Shown here piece after piece: positions 35,205-46,480 of a DNA stretch of 64,000 nucleotides (positions are counted from its first letter, which is position 1; each line of letters opens with the position of its first letter). Source of the stretch: Jacaranda mimosifolia (Eukaryota; Streptophyta; Magnoliopsida; Lamiales; Bignoniaceae); NCBI GenBank assembly GCA_018894105.1, contig CM032121.1, forward strand, positions 31,410,230 through 31,474,229. Reading direction: 5' to 3'. Below the pieces are notes generated by a model. That model saw only the letters and a program-made list of their open reading frames with translations. It searched no databases and was not told where the DNA came from. The position numbers and the translations under genes were made by a program.

Positions 35205-38200
35205 ATGGATCATGCTGAACACAATTGGATGTATAATAAGCTATTGCCAAATCGAAAATACTATAGAAGAGAGTTTGTTGTTGGGGTGAAATTTTTATTG
35301 ATTATGCATCTGTCCAATCTCAATGTTCGAAAGATGGAGGAATAAGGTGTCATTGTTCAAAAGATAAGAATCTGACAATTTTGACACCTGATGAAGTACA
35401 TGTACATTTGTTGATATATGAGTTTTAGCCTAATTATTGATATTGGACTGCACATGGGGAGACTGAACATATGGATTTCAATGTGCATAGCGGAGCTCCT
35501 AATAATGCTCATTTTTGTTTTGATGCCACGGAAAATAGATATGAAAACATGGTTTATGATGTTATAGGATCAAATTTTTATATTGAAATTAATCATGAGG
35601 AAGGCATTAATCCCAATAGAGAGGAACCTCCAAACATAAATGATTAAGATTTTTATGACATGTTAGCTGCTGCCCAATGACCATTGTGGTCAGGTTGTAA
35701 AACTCATTGTGAGTTGTCTATGACTCTACAAATGATGTGCTTAAAACTTGACTACAATATATCTCAAGGATGTTTTGATTGAATGAAAGAACTTATTAAA
35801 TCCTCAAATCCTTCATAAAATTGTGTCCCGAATAATTTTTACCAAGCAATGATATTGGTTTCAAAATTGAGATTAAGTTATATGAAGATTGATTGTTGTA
35901 TCAATGGTTGTATGTTCTTTTACACAATTAATGCCAGTTTGAATGAATGTAAGTTTTGCAGTCATCCCTATTTTAATCCAACCTAAGAGGTCATCAAACG
36001 ATAAAGTGAATTCCTTACAAAGGGTGCAATACTTACCCCTAATTCTTCGGCTCAAAAGATTATATGCATCTTTGAAATCAACCGAGCATATGAGGTGGCA
36101 CTTTGAAAATAAAAAAAGTTATGGTATTTTATGTGATCCTTCTGATGGGTTTGTTTGTAAGCATTTTGATTAAACTCAACCGGATTTTACATCTAAGCCA
36201 AGAAATGTTAGGTTTAGATTATATGTAGATGGATTTAACCCCTTTAGTCAATCTGCTACACCATATTCATGTTGGCTGGTTATTGTAACTCTATATAACT
36301 TGCCTTTCGAATTGTGCATGACAACTCCTTACATGTTCTTGACTTGTATAATACCTAGTCCATATAATCATAATAGCAAAATTCATGTGTATTTGCAATC
36401 TTTAATTGAGGAGTTGAAGTTGTTATGGGAAGAGCGTGTAGAAACTTATGACATTTCTAAAAAACAAAACTTTCAATTGAGGACAGCTCTTATGTGGACG
36501 ATTAATGATTTTCCTACTTATGGCATGCTATCAAGTTAGATAACTGTAGGAAAATTAGCATGTCCAATTTGTATGGAACAAACTAAGTCTTTCAGATTGA
36601 AGAATGGTGGAAAAGTGTCATGATTTAATCGCCATCGTCAGTTTTTGCCTACAGATCATATGTTTAGGAGGAATTGAGATGCATTTTATAAGGGAAGGAT
36701 TGAACAATCAAAGGCACCTCCTAGATTGACCGGTCAACAAATATTGGAAAGGATTTGTAATTTTCCCAAAATTGCTGACTTGTTAGTAACTTTTGGTAAA
36801 TTACCTATATGTGGTGTATCACATAATTGGATGAAACAAAGTATATTCTGGGAGTTGCCTTATTGAAAAGATAACTTAGTTCACCATAATTTGGATGTTA
36901 TGCATATTGAGAAGAATATCTTTGAAAATGTGCTTAGCACCGTGATGGAAGTCAAAGGTAAGACTAAGGACAATGAGAAGGCAAGATTTGACTTGGAGGA
37001 ATACTGTTAGAGACCAGGGTTACATTTAAGAGTTTTATCGAATGGGAAATACGTTAAACCCAAAGATTGTTTCTCTTTAACTATAGACCAAATGTGGGAC
37101 TTATGTACTTGGCTAGAGGATCTTAAAATGCCGGATGGGTATGCTTCAAATTTGGCAAGATGTGTTGATAAGACAAAATTGAAATTACATGAATTGCCAT
37201 GTGTTTATGCAATGGTTGCTATCAAGTGCCTTTAGTTTGCTCCCACAAAATGTGTAGAGGCCCTTAACTGAATTAAGCCGATTTTTTAAGAATTGTGCGC
37301 ATCAGAATTATGTGAAGATAATTTATTACAGTTAGAAAAAAAATCCCGTTTGTCTTGTGTAAGTTGGAATGCATGTTCCCACCAGGTTGTTTTGATTCAA
37401 TAGGGCACTTGATGGTACACCTACCATTTGAGGCACTTGTTTGTGGGTCTGTACAATATAGATGGAAGTATCCTTTTGAGAAGTAAATAATCAATCTCAT
37501 GTGTAAATACTATAAGTATTTCATACATATTAAATATTTATAATTATATGTTTTTATTTTTCAGATTCTTACATGATTTAAAAGGCATGGTACAAAATAA
37601 AGCTAAAGTTGAGGGCTCTATATGTGAGACACATCTAGCCCAAGAATTAACATATTTTTCATCGTATTACATTGAGTTTCACATTCAATCAAAGAGTACG
37701 CTAAGTAAATGAAATTAAAAAGAGGGATAGAATGATCAACAGCCATGTACTCTGTCAGTTTTTAATCAAACTGGACGCCCTACTGGTAAGTGGACTAGTA
37801 GATGGTTGAAAGATGCTGAGTTGAAAGTTGCTTCATTGCAAGTTCTTTTAAATTGTGATGAAGTTGTGCCTTTTCTCCAGTAAGCTTTCCAATTCAATAT
37901 AAATTCATTTTCATTAATATGTTCCAATTGAAAAAAAGAAAACTAATGTTCAAACTCAATATATTTTAGGATGTATAAAGCATCCCTTCGACGTTATTGG
38001 CCTTTCCTCATCGACCTTCAAGTGGAGTAATTTGTTGAGGATTATTTTGTAAATTGGTCCCAAAACTATGTAAGTATAGAAAAATTTAAAATAAATAAAT
38101 ATCTTTGTTAACTAATAAAATCTATTCTAATTATTCAATTCTTTGCTATTATTTATACATGCACACTCCAAAAAATATGGTACAAAATCAATATTTGAAG

Positions 38201-38876
38201 GATATAGATGGGGTCCTATGAGACAAGTAAAGACATGACGTCATTTTTTTGTTAATGGACATGTATTTCATACACATTCGTTGGCAAAGTATAAAAATAC
38301 ATGTAATTATGGAGTGTGTCTCAAAGGTGAAGGATCATTAGAATTTTATAGAAAACTGAAGGAAATAATCCAACTAGAGTATCTAGGTGTACCTAAAAAG
38401 AAACTTTTCCTCTTTAACTGTCAGTAGTTCGATTCAGTATCTAAGCATGGTATCTAGATAACAAAGAGTATAATATCATTGAGATCAAAGAAAATGAAAA
38501 ATATCCAAAGTTTGATCCTTTTATCATTGCTCAACATGCATCTCAAGTGTATTATATTTCTTATCCTGGTGTTAAAAGAGATAAAGTCCATTGGCGATTT
38601 ATGATCAAAATAAGACTAAGAGATATAGTGGATAAACGTCATACTGTGGAGGTAGCTTTACAAGAACCGCTTACCACAGTCAATGCAGTTGATACCGATC
38701 CAACTGGTGACTTACTTGATATTGAGGAACCTTGTGAAGAAATAAATCTAGAAAATAATCCAGTGATCGGTGATGACGAAGAGTTGGAGATTGAGGATGA
38801 GGATGAGGATGAGGATGAGGATGAGGATGAGGCTGAGGACGAGGACGATGACAGTGCACATGATGATGATGATTAG
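35205..38876 (+). pseudogene. CACTA TNP2-type transposase pseudogene
   Basis: Begins MDHAEHNWMYNK. The N-terminal TNP2 region has DEVHVHL and TAHGETEHM, then MKIDCCINGCMFFY (about 35880) in a new frame. The core includes RFRLYVDGFNPFSQSA (about 36205), FELCMTTPYMFLTCIIPSPY (36303-36362) and the hallmark HHNLDVMHIEKNIFENVL (about 36880-36933). A DUF4218 part follows (ECMFPPGCFDSIGHLMVHLP, about 37362-37420; VEGSICETHLAQE, 37608-37645), then a DUF4216-like region (about 38365-38600, FIIAQHASQVYYISYPGVKR) and an acidic tail of Asp/Glu repeats ending at TAG 38874. Many stops and frameshifts are present; the order and overall size match plant En/Spm proteins. Confidence 0.88.
38790..38835 (+). repeat. 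GATGAG repeat in the transposase acidic tail
   Basis: Tandem GATGAG hexamers encode alternating Asp-Glu at the C-terminus of the CACTA transposase. Confidence 0.9.
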
Positions 38877-39023
38877 TTATTTTAATGTAATGTTAATTTA
38901 TCTAAAAACTCATTGTTGATGTAATATATTGATTGCAATTTTTATGATTGTTTCTATATTGTGATGGTGATTTATTTAACGTCATTTATCTATTATAATT
39001 TATATAATTAGTGTTCGTTATAG

Positions 39024-40734
39024 ATGTCAAGTAATATGAAGGGAAAAAATAAGATTGTTCCGTCTAGCACTAGATCAGAGTCATATATACCTCCACACAT
39101 TCATCCAAATGTTGTACTAGGTAGCTCTCCATTACATGCATCACCTACTCCCTCATCTACCCCATCTACACTAGCATCTATAGATATTGTGAGTACAGAT
39201 ATCACTCAGAAGACCTTTGTTCAGCCTCGAGCGAAAAAGTAATATTTTTTAATCTTTTTAATTACAATCATTTGTAAATCATGTGTACTACTAAATTATA
39301 TTTTATCTTTATAATATATGTTGTAAAATATATTTATGAAACAGGTTCTCCAAGGAGTTACTATGTGTCCAAGAGATAAAAACTATTATTAAAAGGCACT
39401 TATGAGAAGTGTGGAGATCATGGAAAAAGATTCCAGAGGTAATTAGGACAATGTGGTTTGGGGATTTTGAGGTAAGAATTATTTGAAGTATAATATATGT
39501 TTTTCTTAATTAGATCTCAAAATGGAAGAGTTCTTTAAGTATTGTAAATTCTTTTATGTGCCTCAGAAAAAATTTACTTGGTTTGAACATGAGAGAGCAT
39601 AGATTCACAAAATATTTGAGCATTGAGGCTCGGAGATATTGAAAAATAATTTACACCGAGGAAGACAATGCAAAAAGAAACCTATTTGGATTGGAGATGA
39701 AGTATGGGGGTGGATTTCTTGAAGAATGGGGCAAGGATGGATTCCAAAAGATAAGTGCTAAAAATAAATCGAATAGGGCATCAGACTGTGGTGGTATGGG
39801 ATTTCCACTTCATTAGGGTGGTTGTATTTCACACCTATCACATAGAGATAAATTGGTAATTTTCATAAAAGTATCAACATTTAATTTTAGTTATAATTGA
39901 TTCCTAATAAATGTGTCTGGATGTAGGAGAAAGAACTTGGACACTCACCTGGACATGCAGAATCATTTACGCATACACATTCAACATTAAATAAAAAAGG
40001 TGATTGCATGTTGGTCAATGAGTGTGTACAGAATACTTTTTTAAGTAGTATGTTTTATGAAAACATCTAATTTAGAAAGTTTAAATGTTATATATACATA
40101 TATATTATTTTTTATCATTCTATGTACTTCGTGTCTAGAATGCATTCAACAATTGATTGGAAGAGTTCTCTAGTCAAAGTTCAAGCAATGGTGTTGAAAG
40201 TTCTTCGTTGCCCATGTCATATCAACTTCAAGTGAAAGTTCTAAGTTATTAATTTATATTTTGTTTTATTTTCAAATTGAATTATTTGATTTTTGTTAAT
40301 TTGTGGTAATATTACTTATGTAGGTGTGGAAAGATACGATAAGCAGATCAAAGAAGGGGCGGATGTATGGACTTGGAAGTGAGGCTTCCTTTGTCTTGGG
40401 TCACTCATCTAGAGGATCTCCAAATGATTAGACCTATGAAAGGATTAAGAAGTTGGAAGAAGAAATAGCAATGTTAACAGAAGAAAATATGATGTTTAAG
40501 TGAAGATTCATGGATATGGAGGTGATGATGTGACAGATGTTGATGCAGCAAAGTATGCATACCCCATCACCATCAGTTCATCCTTATACATCGTCATATT
40601 ATCCACCTACAAAATTTTTATTCATGGAACCGATCTAACATGTTCCCCGGCTAGAGGTATCTCCTGCAACATCCTCATCTAGATCCCCTAATGTACAACC
40701 ACGAAGAAACATAAATGATGAAAATGATGCTTGA
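39024..40734 (+). pseudogene. CACTA second gene (TNPA/Transposase_24-like) pseudogene
   Basis: Starts MSSNMKGKNKIVPSS with a Ser/Pro-rich N-terminus (39024-39242), then several exons with stops. Recognisable parts are FTWFEHERA (about 39575), KKPIWIGDEVWGWIS (39676-39720), a region like the Ptta/En/Spm domain with EKELGHSPGHAESFTHTHS (39927-39984), KKGRMYGLGSEASFVLGHSS (about 40350-40410) and a coiled coil YERIKKLEEEIAMLTEENM (40436-40492). A Pro/Ser/Tyr-rich tail ends at TGA 40732. In En/Spm the partner protein binds the subterminal repeats; that role is inferred. Confidence 0.75.
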
Positions 40735-41301
40735 TTGGCTTATGTATGATTGTTTAGTTATATATTGTTTGAAGATGGTTACACTTTGATAATTACATTT
40801 GAATACTTTTATGTTGTTGAATTTATGAATATTTTGTTAATTTGATGTTATGTTTAGATTTTATGGAGGATATTGTTATTTTATCATTTGATGATTATAA
40901 ATGTGATTAAGTATTGTGTTGATGAATTTATGAATATACTATTTGTTGATTGCATGTTTTTAATATTGGATAAAATGTTGCAAAATAAAAAAATTAAAAT
41001 AATTTTGCGACAGAAAATTCTTCACAAAGTGCGTTTTGTGAAGGATTTTTAATCATTAAAAAACTGAAAATTTGTGACAAACAAAAAATCCATTGCAAAA
41101 TTATTCTTTTACGATAGATTTTTTGTTCTGTTACAAATTTGGGACGAAAAAATCTGTCACAAAAGTGGTGCAACAAATCCATCGCAAAATTTTGCGATGG
41201 ATTTTTACTATCGCAAAATCCATTGTAAATTCCAATTTGTGATGGATTTTTGGCAAAATCCGTCGCAAATTCTTTCACAAAAAGCTATTTTTTTAATAAT
41301 G

Positions 41302-42692
41302 ATATAAACTAAAACATCCACTGCATTAGGCATTGGTGTTCTATTAGTTGGGTCAAGTATTATTTCTCCTTCAGAATCATTTTTGTAAATTTTTTATGTT
41401 CATCTTTAATACTATGCCATCAATATTCCATTAAATCCTAAAACTAAATTTTTTGTTGCATCCATTTTAGAAATTTTATTCTTTTCTTTATATATATATA
41501 TATTTGCAATTATAGTCAATTGTTTTGAAAAGGTAATGATTTGATATTCTAATAGTTTGTCTATTGTCCATTAATATATAGAGTTTCCTGAAACTGGTCT
41601 ATAATATTGTATTTTTTATATTTGTAAATCTAGATGAGTTGGTCTATAATAATAATTCTTTTGTTGAGTGAATGGTAGGCCTAAATTGTCTGAAGTTCTA
41701 TGAATAACAGGATTTATATAATTATCATCTTCGGATAGTTCTTCTGTGGTAGAATTATTTTCTTGTATTACATTAACATTTTCTACCTTAGTTTTGCCTT
41801 TACTTAATTCTTTTAATTGTCTTTTAATTTCATTAAGGACTTCTTCAGTGTCTTGGCCTAATGATGGTTTGTATTCTATCATTTTGAATGGTATTTTTGT
41901 AATGTTTTTGTCTTTATTATTATTATTGTATTTGGGTCTTTCTTTATCAATTTGATATTTTTCTTTTTCTCTTTCTTTACGTTCTTCTTCAAATTTGTCT
42001 TCTATTTTGTCTTGTTGTTCACCTATAGTATATAACATGATATTAGTATAATTAGATTGTTTTATAGTAGGGTTTGTTTGTGGTCTAATGTTTTTAGGAT
42101 CTTTTGGTAATTCTACGAGGGGATAAACTATGGTAGTTTTGTCTCCAATTTTTTATTCCTATATTTTCTAATGGTATTTTAGCAGAGTTTGTCAATGTGC
42201 CGTCTTCTTTTGTCAAATTTCTATCTAGTTTTGTGAGTACATTTATTTGTTTAGATTCAAGGTATTCAAATAAAAGAATATTTTGTTATATTTCTTCCAT
42301 ATATTGGTTCCATTCTCTTTTTATTTCTTCTCTTTGTTTAGGTGTGAAAATTTTCATATAGGGTTTTCTTTTATCAAAATTTTCTTTGGAGAGGAAGTCC
42401 CTTTTTAGGTATTCTTTATTAATGTCAAATTTTGTTAAGGTAGCAATTTGTGATGCATAGAGATCAAACTCTTCAGATTTGTTAGTAAATTGGTGATAGA
42501 TAGGTTATGCTATTCCTTTGTCTTTTCTAAGTGCTTGTGGTGGTTCTAATTGAGTTGATCCTATGGAATATCTTTGTAATGTTTCTGGTTCATAAGAGTC
42601 AATTCTTGGATTTTCTAGTCTAGATCTATTCTCAGATTGTGATCTCATGAATTTAATTTCTACATATCCATCTGTATTTTTTATAATATATT
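41302..42692 (-). pseudogene. EPRV unit D: movement-coat linker and coat protein N-terminal part
   Basis: From 42692 downward: linker end, PIYHQFTN and SQIATLTKFDINKEYLK (about 42500-42400), NQYMEEI and FEYLESKQINVLTKLDRN (42315-42225), then the charged coat N-terminal region (42038-41616, EERKEREKEKYQIDKE; LNEIKRQLKELSKGK). The movement protein core is missing: at about 42692 the sequence switches to the plus-strand unit F. The unit continues beyond the CACTA element at 33563. Confidence 0.8.
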
Positions 42693-42695
42693 AAA

Positions 42696-43742
42696 GGAGA
42701 AATAATACTTGACCCAACTAATAGAACACAAATTCCTAACGTAGTAGAAGTTTTAGTTTATACAATAGTTTTAAGTTTTATTGGAGACCCCCATATGTAT
42801 GATCAAAGAAGCTCCCAAATAGTACAAAACTTAACTTGTAAAACTCTTCAAAACTTTAGAAGATATAAAGATACATTCTTTACAAGAGTTTACCAATTAG
42901 AAGATGCAAATTCATATTATTGGAAAGAAAGATTCATTGACTACCAAAATTATTTGCGAAAAAGTTATAGATCAAATAAAAATACATAAAACCAAGACTT
43001 ACGAAACTTATCCTATGGAGAAACAATAACACGAATAAATATTACAGGAATACATTTATGTAATGACTTAAAATTAAAATCACAGATGAAAAAACAGCAA
43101 ATTACCTCAAGAAAAGAATTAGGACAATTTTGTGAATAATTTGGTTTTGAAAAAATAAAATCTCCTAGTACACATAGAAGACATAATGATAGGTATAGAA
43201 GTAGAAAGAAAACATATCAAAGACAAAATAATAAAAATCAAGAAAACTATAAAAAAAGACACACTAAGAAAAATTATAAGAAAAAATATAAAAAAGACAA
43301 ATCTCAAATAAAGTGTAAAAATGTGGGGAAACTAGGACATTATGCTAATACATGTTGGGCTAGAAAAAGAATAAATGAATTAGAAACTGAAGAACAACAA
43401 AAAATTGAGATTATTAAAATCCTTGACCAAATAGATTTTAGCGAATATGAAGAAGAAACAGGTAAAGAAGACCTCAATCAAATGCAAACGGATGACAAAT
43501 ATTATTCTTCTACTTCTAAATCTGAACAAAAAAACGATTGTAACTATCCTCCTGAGGCAAAAATATGCTTCTATAACAAAAATATAAATGTTCTTAATAA
43601 ATATAATGAATTATTAGAATTATCTCAGTAGATTGCCAATGAAGAAATTAGAGAAGAATATTTAAAACAAATACAAAATTTAATAGAAACTGATGAAGAA
43701 AGAACAAACATTCATATTCATAAGACAAAATTCAAAGATATA
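42696..43742 (+). pseudogene. EPRV unit F: coat protein (C-terminal two thirds)
   Basis: Begins inside the coat protein at GGAGAAATAATACTTGACCC, the same sequence that unit D has in opposite orientation at about 41342-41372. It includes MYDQRSSQIVQNLTCKTLQN (42795 on), a basic stretch, the finger end GKLGHYANTCWARKR (43326-43370) and the acidic Ser-rich tail (43455-43545). In the finger one Cys codon is changed (K-x2-V before GKLGHY), breaking CCHC. A TAG at 43629 and other stops interrupt it. Confidence 0.82.
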
Positions 43743-44460
43743 ATGAATATATTTAAAGAAAACCCACAAAAAATAACTAGTAATGAACTACAAGAAGAAG
43801 TTAAGAACCTTCAAAGAGAATTTTCACGAATAAAGAGAGAAAACCATGAAATAAAACAAGATATATTACAACTAAAATTAAAAAATCAAATTGAACAAGA
43901 AAATTTAGGAGAAGATAATATAACTCTAGAAGAAGATACATACATAAATGCAATTTCAAAAATCAGTTACCAAAAATCGTAAGTTAAAATCACAATAAAA
44001 ATTCAAAATTACAAATTAGAAACAATAGTTTAATGGAGTCCGAAGCAAATATGAATTGTCTACAAGAAGGCTTAATACCTACACAATTCTTTGAAATAAC
44101 AAAAGAAAAACTTTCTACTGCCAATTCCTCAAAATTATAGATAAATTACAAACTTTCTGAAGCCCATGTATGTAATGACAATTTATGTTTTAAGACAAGT
44201 CTTGTACAAATAAAGAATTTAAATACTCCTGTTATATGAGGAAATTTATTTTTACAAATGTTATATCCAATTACTATAGATAGCCAAGGTATCCATAGCT
44301 AAACCTTTGGACAAAAAATGTTATTAAGTTTCCTGTCAAAGAAAAAGATATTAAACTACTACAAGATAGCCAATTTATGTTTCCTGTCAAAGAAAAAGAT
44401 ATTAAACTACTACAAGATACATCAATAATAAAAAAAAAAGAAAAATAAATTAACTTCTTC
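43743..44460 (+). pseudogene. EPRV unit F: coiled-coil and protease, with internal duplication
   Basis: Starts MNIFKENPQKITSN and keeps the coiled-coil part to 43982. The protease active-site codons read GAG TCC GAA (Glu-Ser-Glu, 44036-44044) in place of DSG, and the frame is shifted just before. The end of the region has a 40-bp sequence repeated with a 51-bp period (44329-44368 and 44380-44419), a multiple of three. Confidence 0.82.
44329..44419 (+). repeat. 51-bp period direct duplication in unit F
   Basis: TTTCCTGTCAAAGAAAAAGA and the following 20 bases occur at 44329-44368 and identically at 44380-44419, separated by 11 bases. Other units have one copy of the corresponding protease-RT linker. 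Confidence 0.93.
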
Positions 44461-45900
44461 AAAGAAGAAATTACCTATAAAAAGATTGAAGAAAATATTA
44501 ATAAAGAAGAATTCTAGCAAAAAATAAAAGAGTTCCAATAAAAATTAGAAAAACAAATATGTTATGACATACCAAATGCAGTCTGGAGCAAAAAGAAACA
44601 TATGTAACCTTACCATATGAAGAAAATTTCGATGAATAAAAAATTCCTACCAAAGCCAAACCAATACAAATGAATCAAGATTTACCAAAATTCTGCAAAA
44701 AAGAAATTAATAAATTTTTAAATAAAAAGTTAATTAGGCCAAGTAAATCCCCATGGTCATGTTCTGCTTTTTATGTCCAGAAACAAGCTAAGATAGAAAG
44801 AGGAGTACCAAGATTAGTAATAAATTACAAACCCTTAAACAAAACTTTAAAATGGATTAGATATTCTATACCTAACAAACAAGATCTAATTAAAAGATTA
44901 TCTCATGCAAATATATTTTCTAAATTTTATATGAAATTAGGATTTTCGCAAATACCGGCAGAAGAAAAAGATAGATACAAACTGCCTTTACTGTACCATT
45001 GGGACAATTTGAATGGAACGTAATGCCATTTGGACTTGAAAATTCTCCCTCAGAATTCCAAAAAATTAAGAATGACATATTTAATCCTTACATAAATTTT
45101 ATTATAGTTTATATTGATGATGTTTTAGTATTTAGCAAATCTATAGAACAACATTGGAACATCTTCACAAATTTGTAAAAATTATAGAACAAAACGGATT
45201 AGTAGTATCAACAAAGAAAATCAAGCTCTTTCAAACCAATATTAGATTTTTAGTACAACAAATAGATAAAGGAATAATTACACCCATCCAAAGAACATCG
45301 ACCTTCAGAGAGAAGTTTTCGGATGAAATCAAAGACAAAACCCAACTACAAAATTTTTTAGGATCGCTCAATTATGTTTGTGATTTCTTTCCTAATCTCA
45401 AACTTGCAAACCCCTGTTTGAAAGACTTGAGAAGAATCCTAGACCTTGGACAGAAGAACACACCAAAATAGTTAGAGAAATTAAGACCAAAGTCAAAAAA
45501 TTACCATGCCTTAGCATCTGCAAACAAGACTTTCCTAAAATAGTACAAATTGATGCGTCGGAGTATGTAGGAATTCTTATACAAGTTATTGATAACAAAG
45601 AACATATTGTCATATATTATTCAGGAATCTTGAAAGAAGCTCAACAAAAATATTATACTATTAAAAAGAAATTCTTTCTATTGTTTTATGTATTACAAAA
45701 TTTCGAGATGATCTTTTAAATCAAAAATTTCTTCTAAGAGTTGATTGCAAATCCACCAATGAAGTTTTGACAAAAGATGTTAAAAATATTGCATATAAAC
45801 AAATCTTTGCCAGATGGCAAGCTATATTATCTATATTTGATTTGATATAGAATATATCAAAGGTTCTCAAAATTCAATTTCATATTTTCTTACAAGAGAA
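44461..45900 (+). pseudogene. EPRV unit F: reverse transcriptase-RNase H
   Basis: RT N-terminal part KKLIRPSKSPWSCSAFYVQK, RLVINYKPLNKTLKWIRYS and IFSKFYMKLGFSQIP (44670-45023; the Asp of SKFDM is Tyr here), then the intact box VYIDDVLVFSKS (about 45108-45143) in another frame, KFVKIIEQNGLVVSTKKIK (45166 on), LQNFLGSLNYVCDFFP, and RNase H with QIDASEYVGILIQV (about 45550) and EFLQGKG (about 45898). Frameshifts occur at about 45000, 45150 and after 45470. Confidence 0.87.
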
Positions 45901-46480
45901 TTTTTACAAGGCAAAGGCTGACAAATCTTTCTCTTCTTGTACACCTAACAAAAAACGCACCAAAGAATTCTTTGCCTTTACTATCAAACCCCCATTACCA
46001 ACAAATCTAACAAATACTTCCCCATCTAGACCAATACTAGTTAACTTAAGCTAATTCTCTCCAAATTTCTCTTATTATAACAAAATTTCACCCTTAGCTA
46101 ATACCATTCTTTCAGTACAATCAACACCTCCAACCTACAAATAAAAAGTCCAATATGTAGACTCACCAAAATCCACCACTTCTTGTTCTTCTCTTGACAA
46201 AATAAATAATTATATTCTTAAAAAATATTTCTGGTTTGAGTGCTTTCTTGAACCAGAATGGATTAACAGGGAAACAAATCCCAAGAAAATTGCAGAGAAG
46301 GATTATTTCTATATCCCTAAAGATCTTCAAAAAACACAAAAATTTTATGAATTCATTTTGATAGACTCTGAGTCTATCAAAATTACTGAAAAATTTGACA
46401 AAGATAATTATCAAAAAATAGCTTTTTAAAAAGTTCAAATTTTGAAAATTATTACTCCATCAAAATGGGGAAATCCTTAC
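45901..46480 (+). pseudogene. EPRV unit F: linker and downstream domain, first part
   Basis: A Thr/Pro/Ser/Asn-rich linker (45930-46190) is followed by a compact domain with KYFWFECFLEPEWINRE (46218-46270) and FYIPKDLQKTQKFYEFILID (46308-46368). The same domain occurs in unit C. I have seen it only as a region downstream of RNase H in caulimovirid-like plant sequences and assign no function. The Tekay element interrupts it at 46480; it resumes at 57551. Confidence 0.7.

Larger units (their letters stand above)
33564..41301 (+). mobile_element. CACTA (En/Spm) DNA transposon, 7738 bp
   Basis: The left end begins CACTGCTAAAAAAATTA and the reverse complement of the right end begins CATTATTAAAAAAATAG, both leading into TTTTTGTGA; the terminal bases are slightly decayed. 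About 300 bp at each end are filled with subterminal repeats of a GCGACGGATTTTT-type motif in both orientations, typical of CACTA elements. Inside are a TNP2-type transposase (35205-38876) and a second TNPA-like gene (39024-40734), both plus. The flanks are coat protein sequence of EPRV unit D that rejoins; a clean 3-bp duplication is not visible, only a TATAA-like overlap. Confidence 0.88.

Noticed and set aside
35873..36055. Minus-strand ORF within the CACTA element
   Set aside because: Shadow of the TNP2 coding frame on the plus strand.
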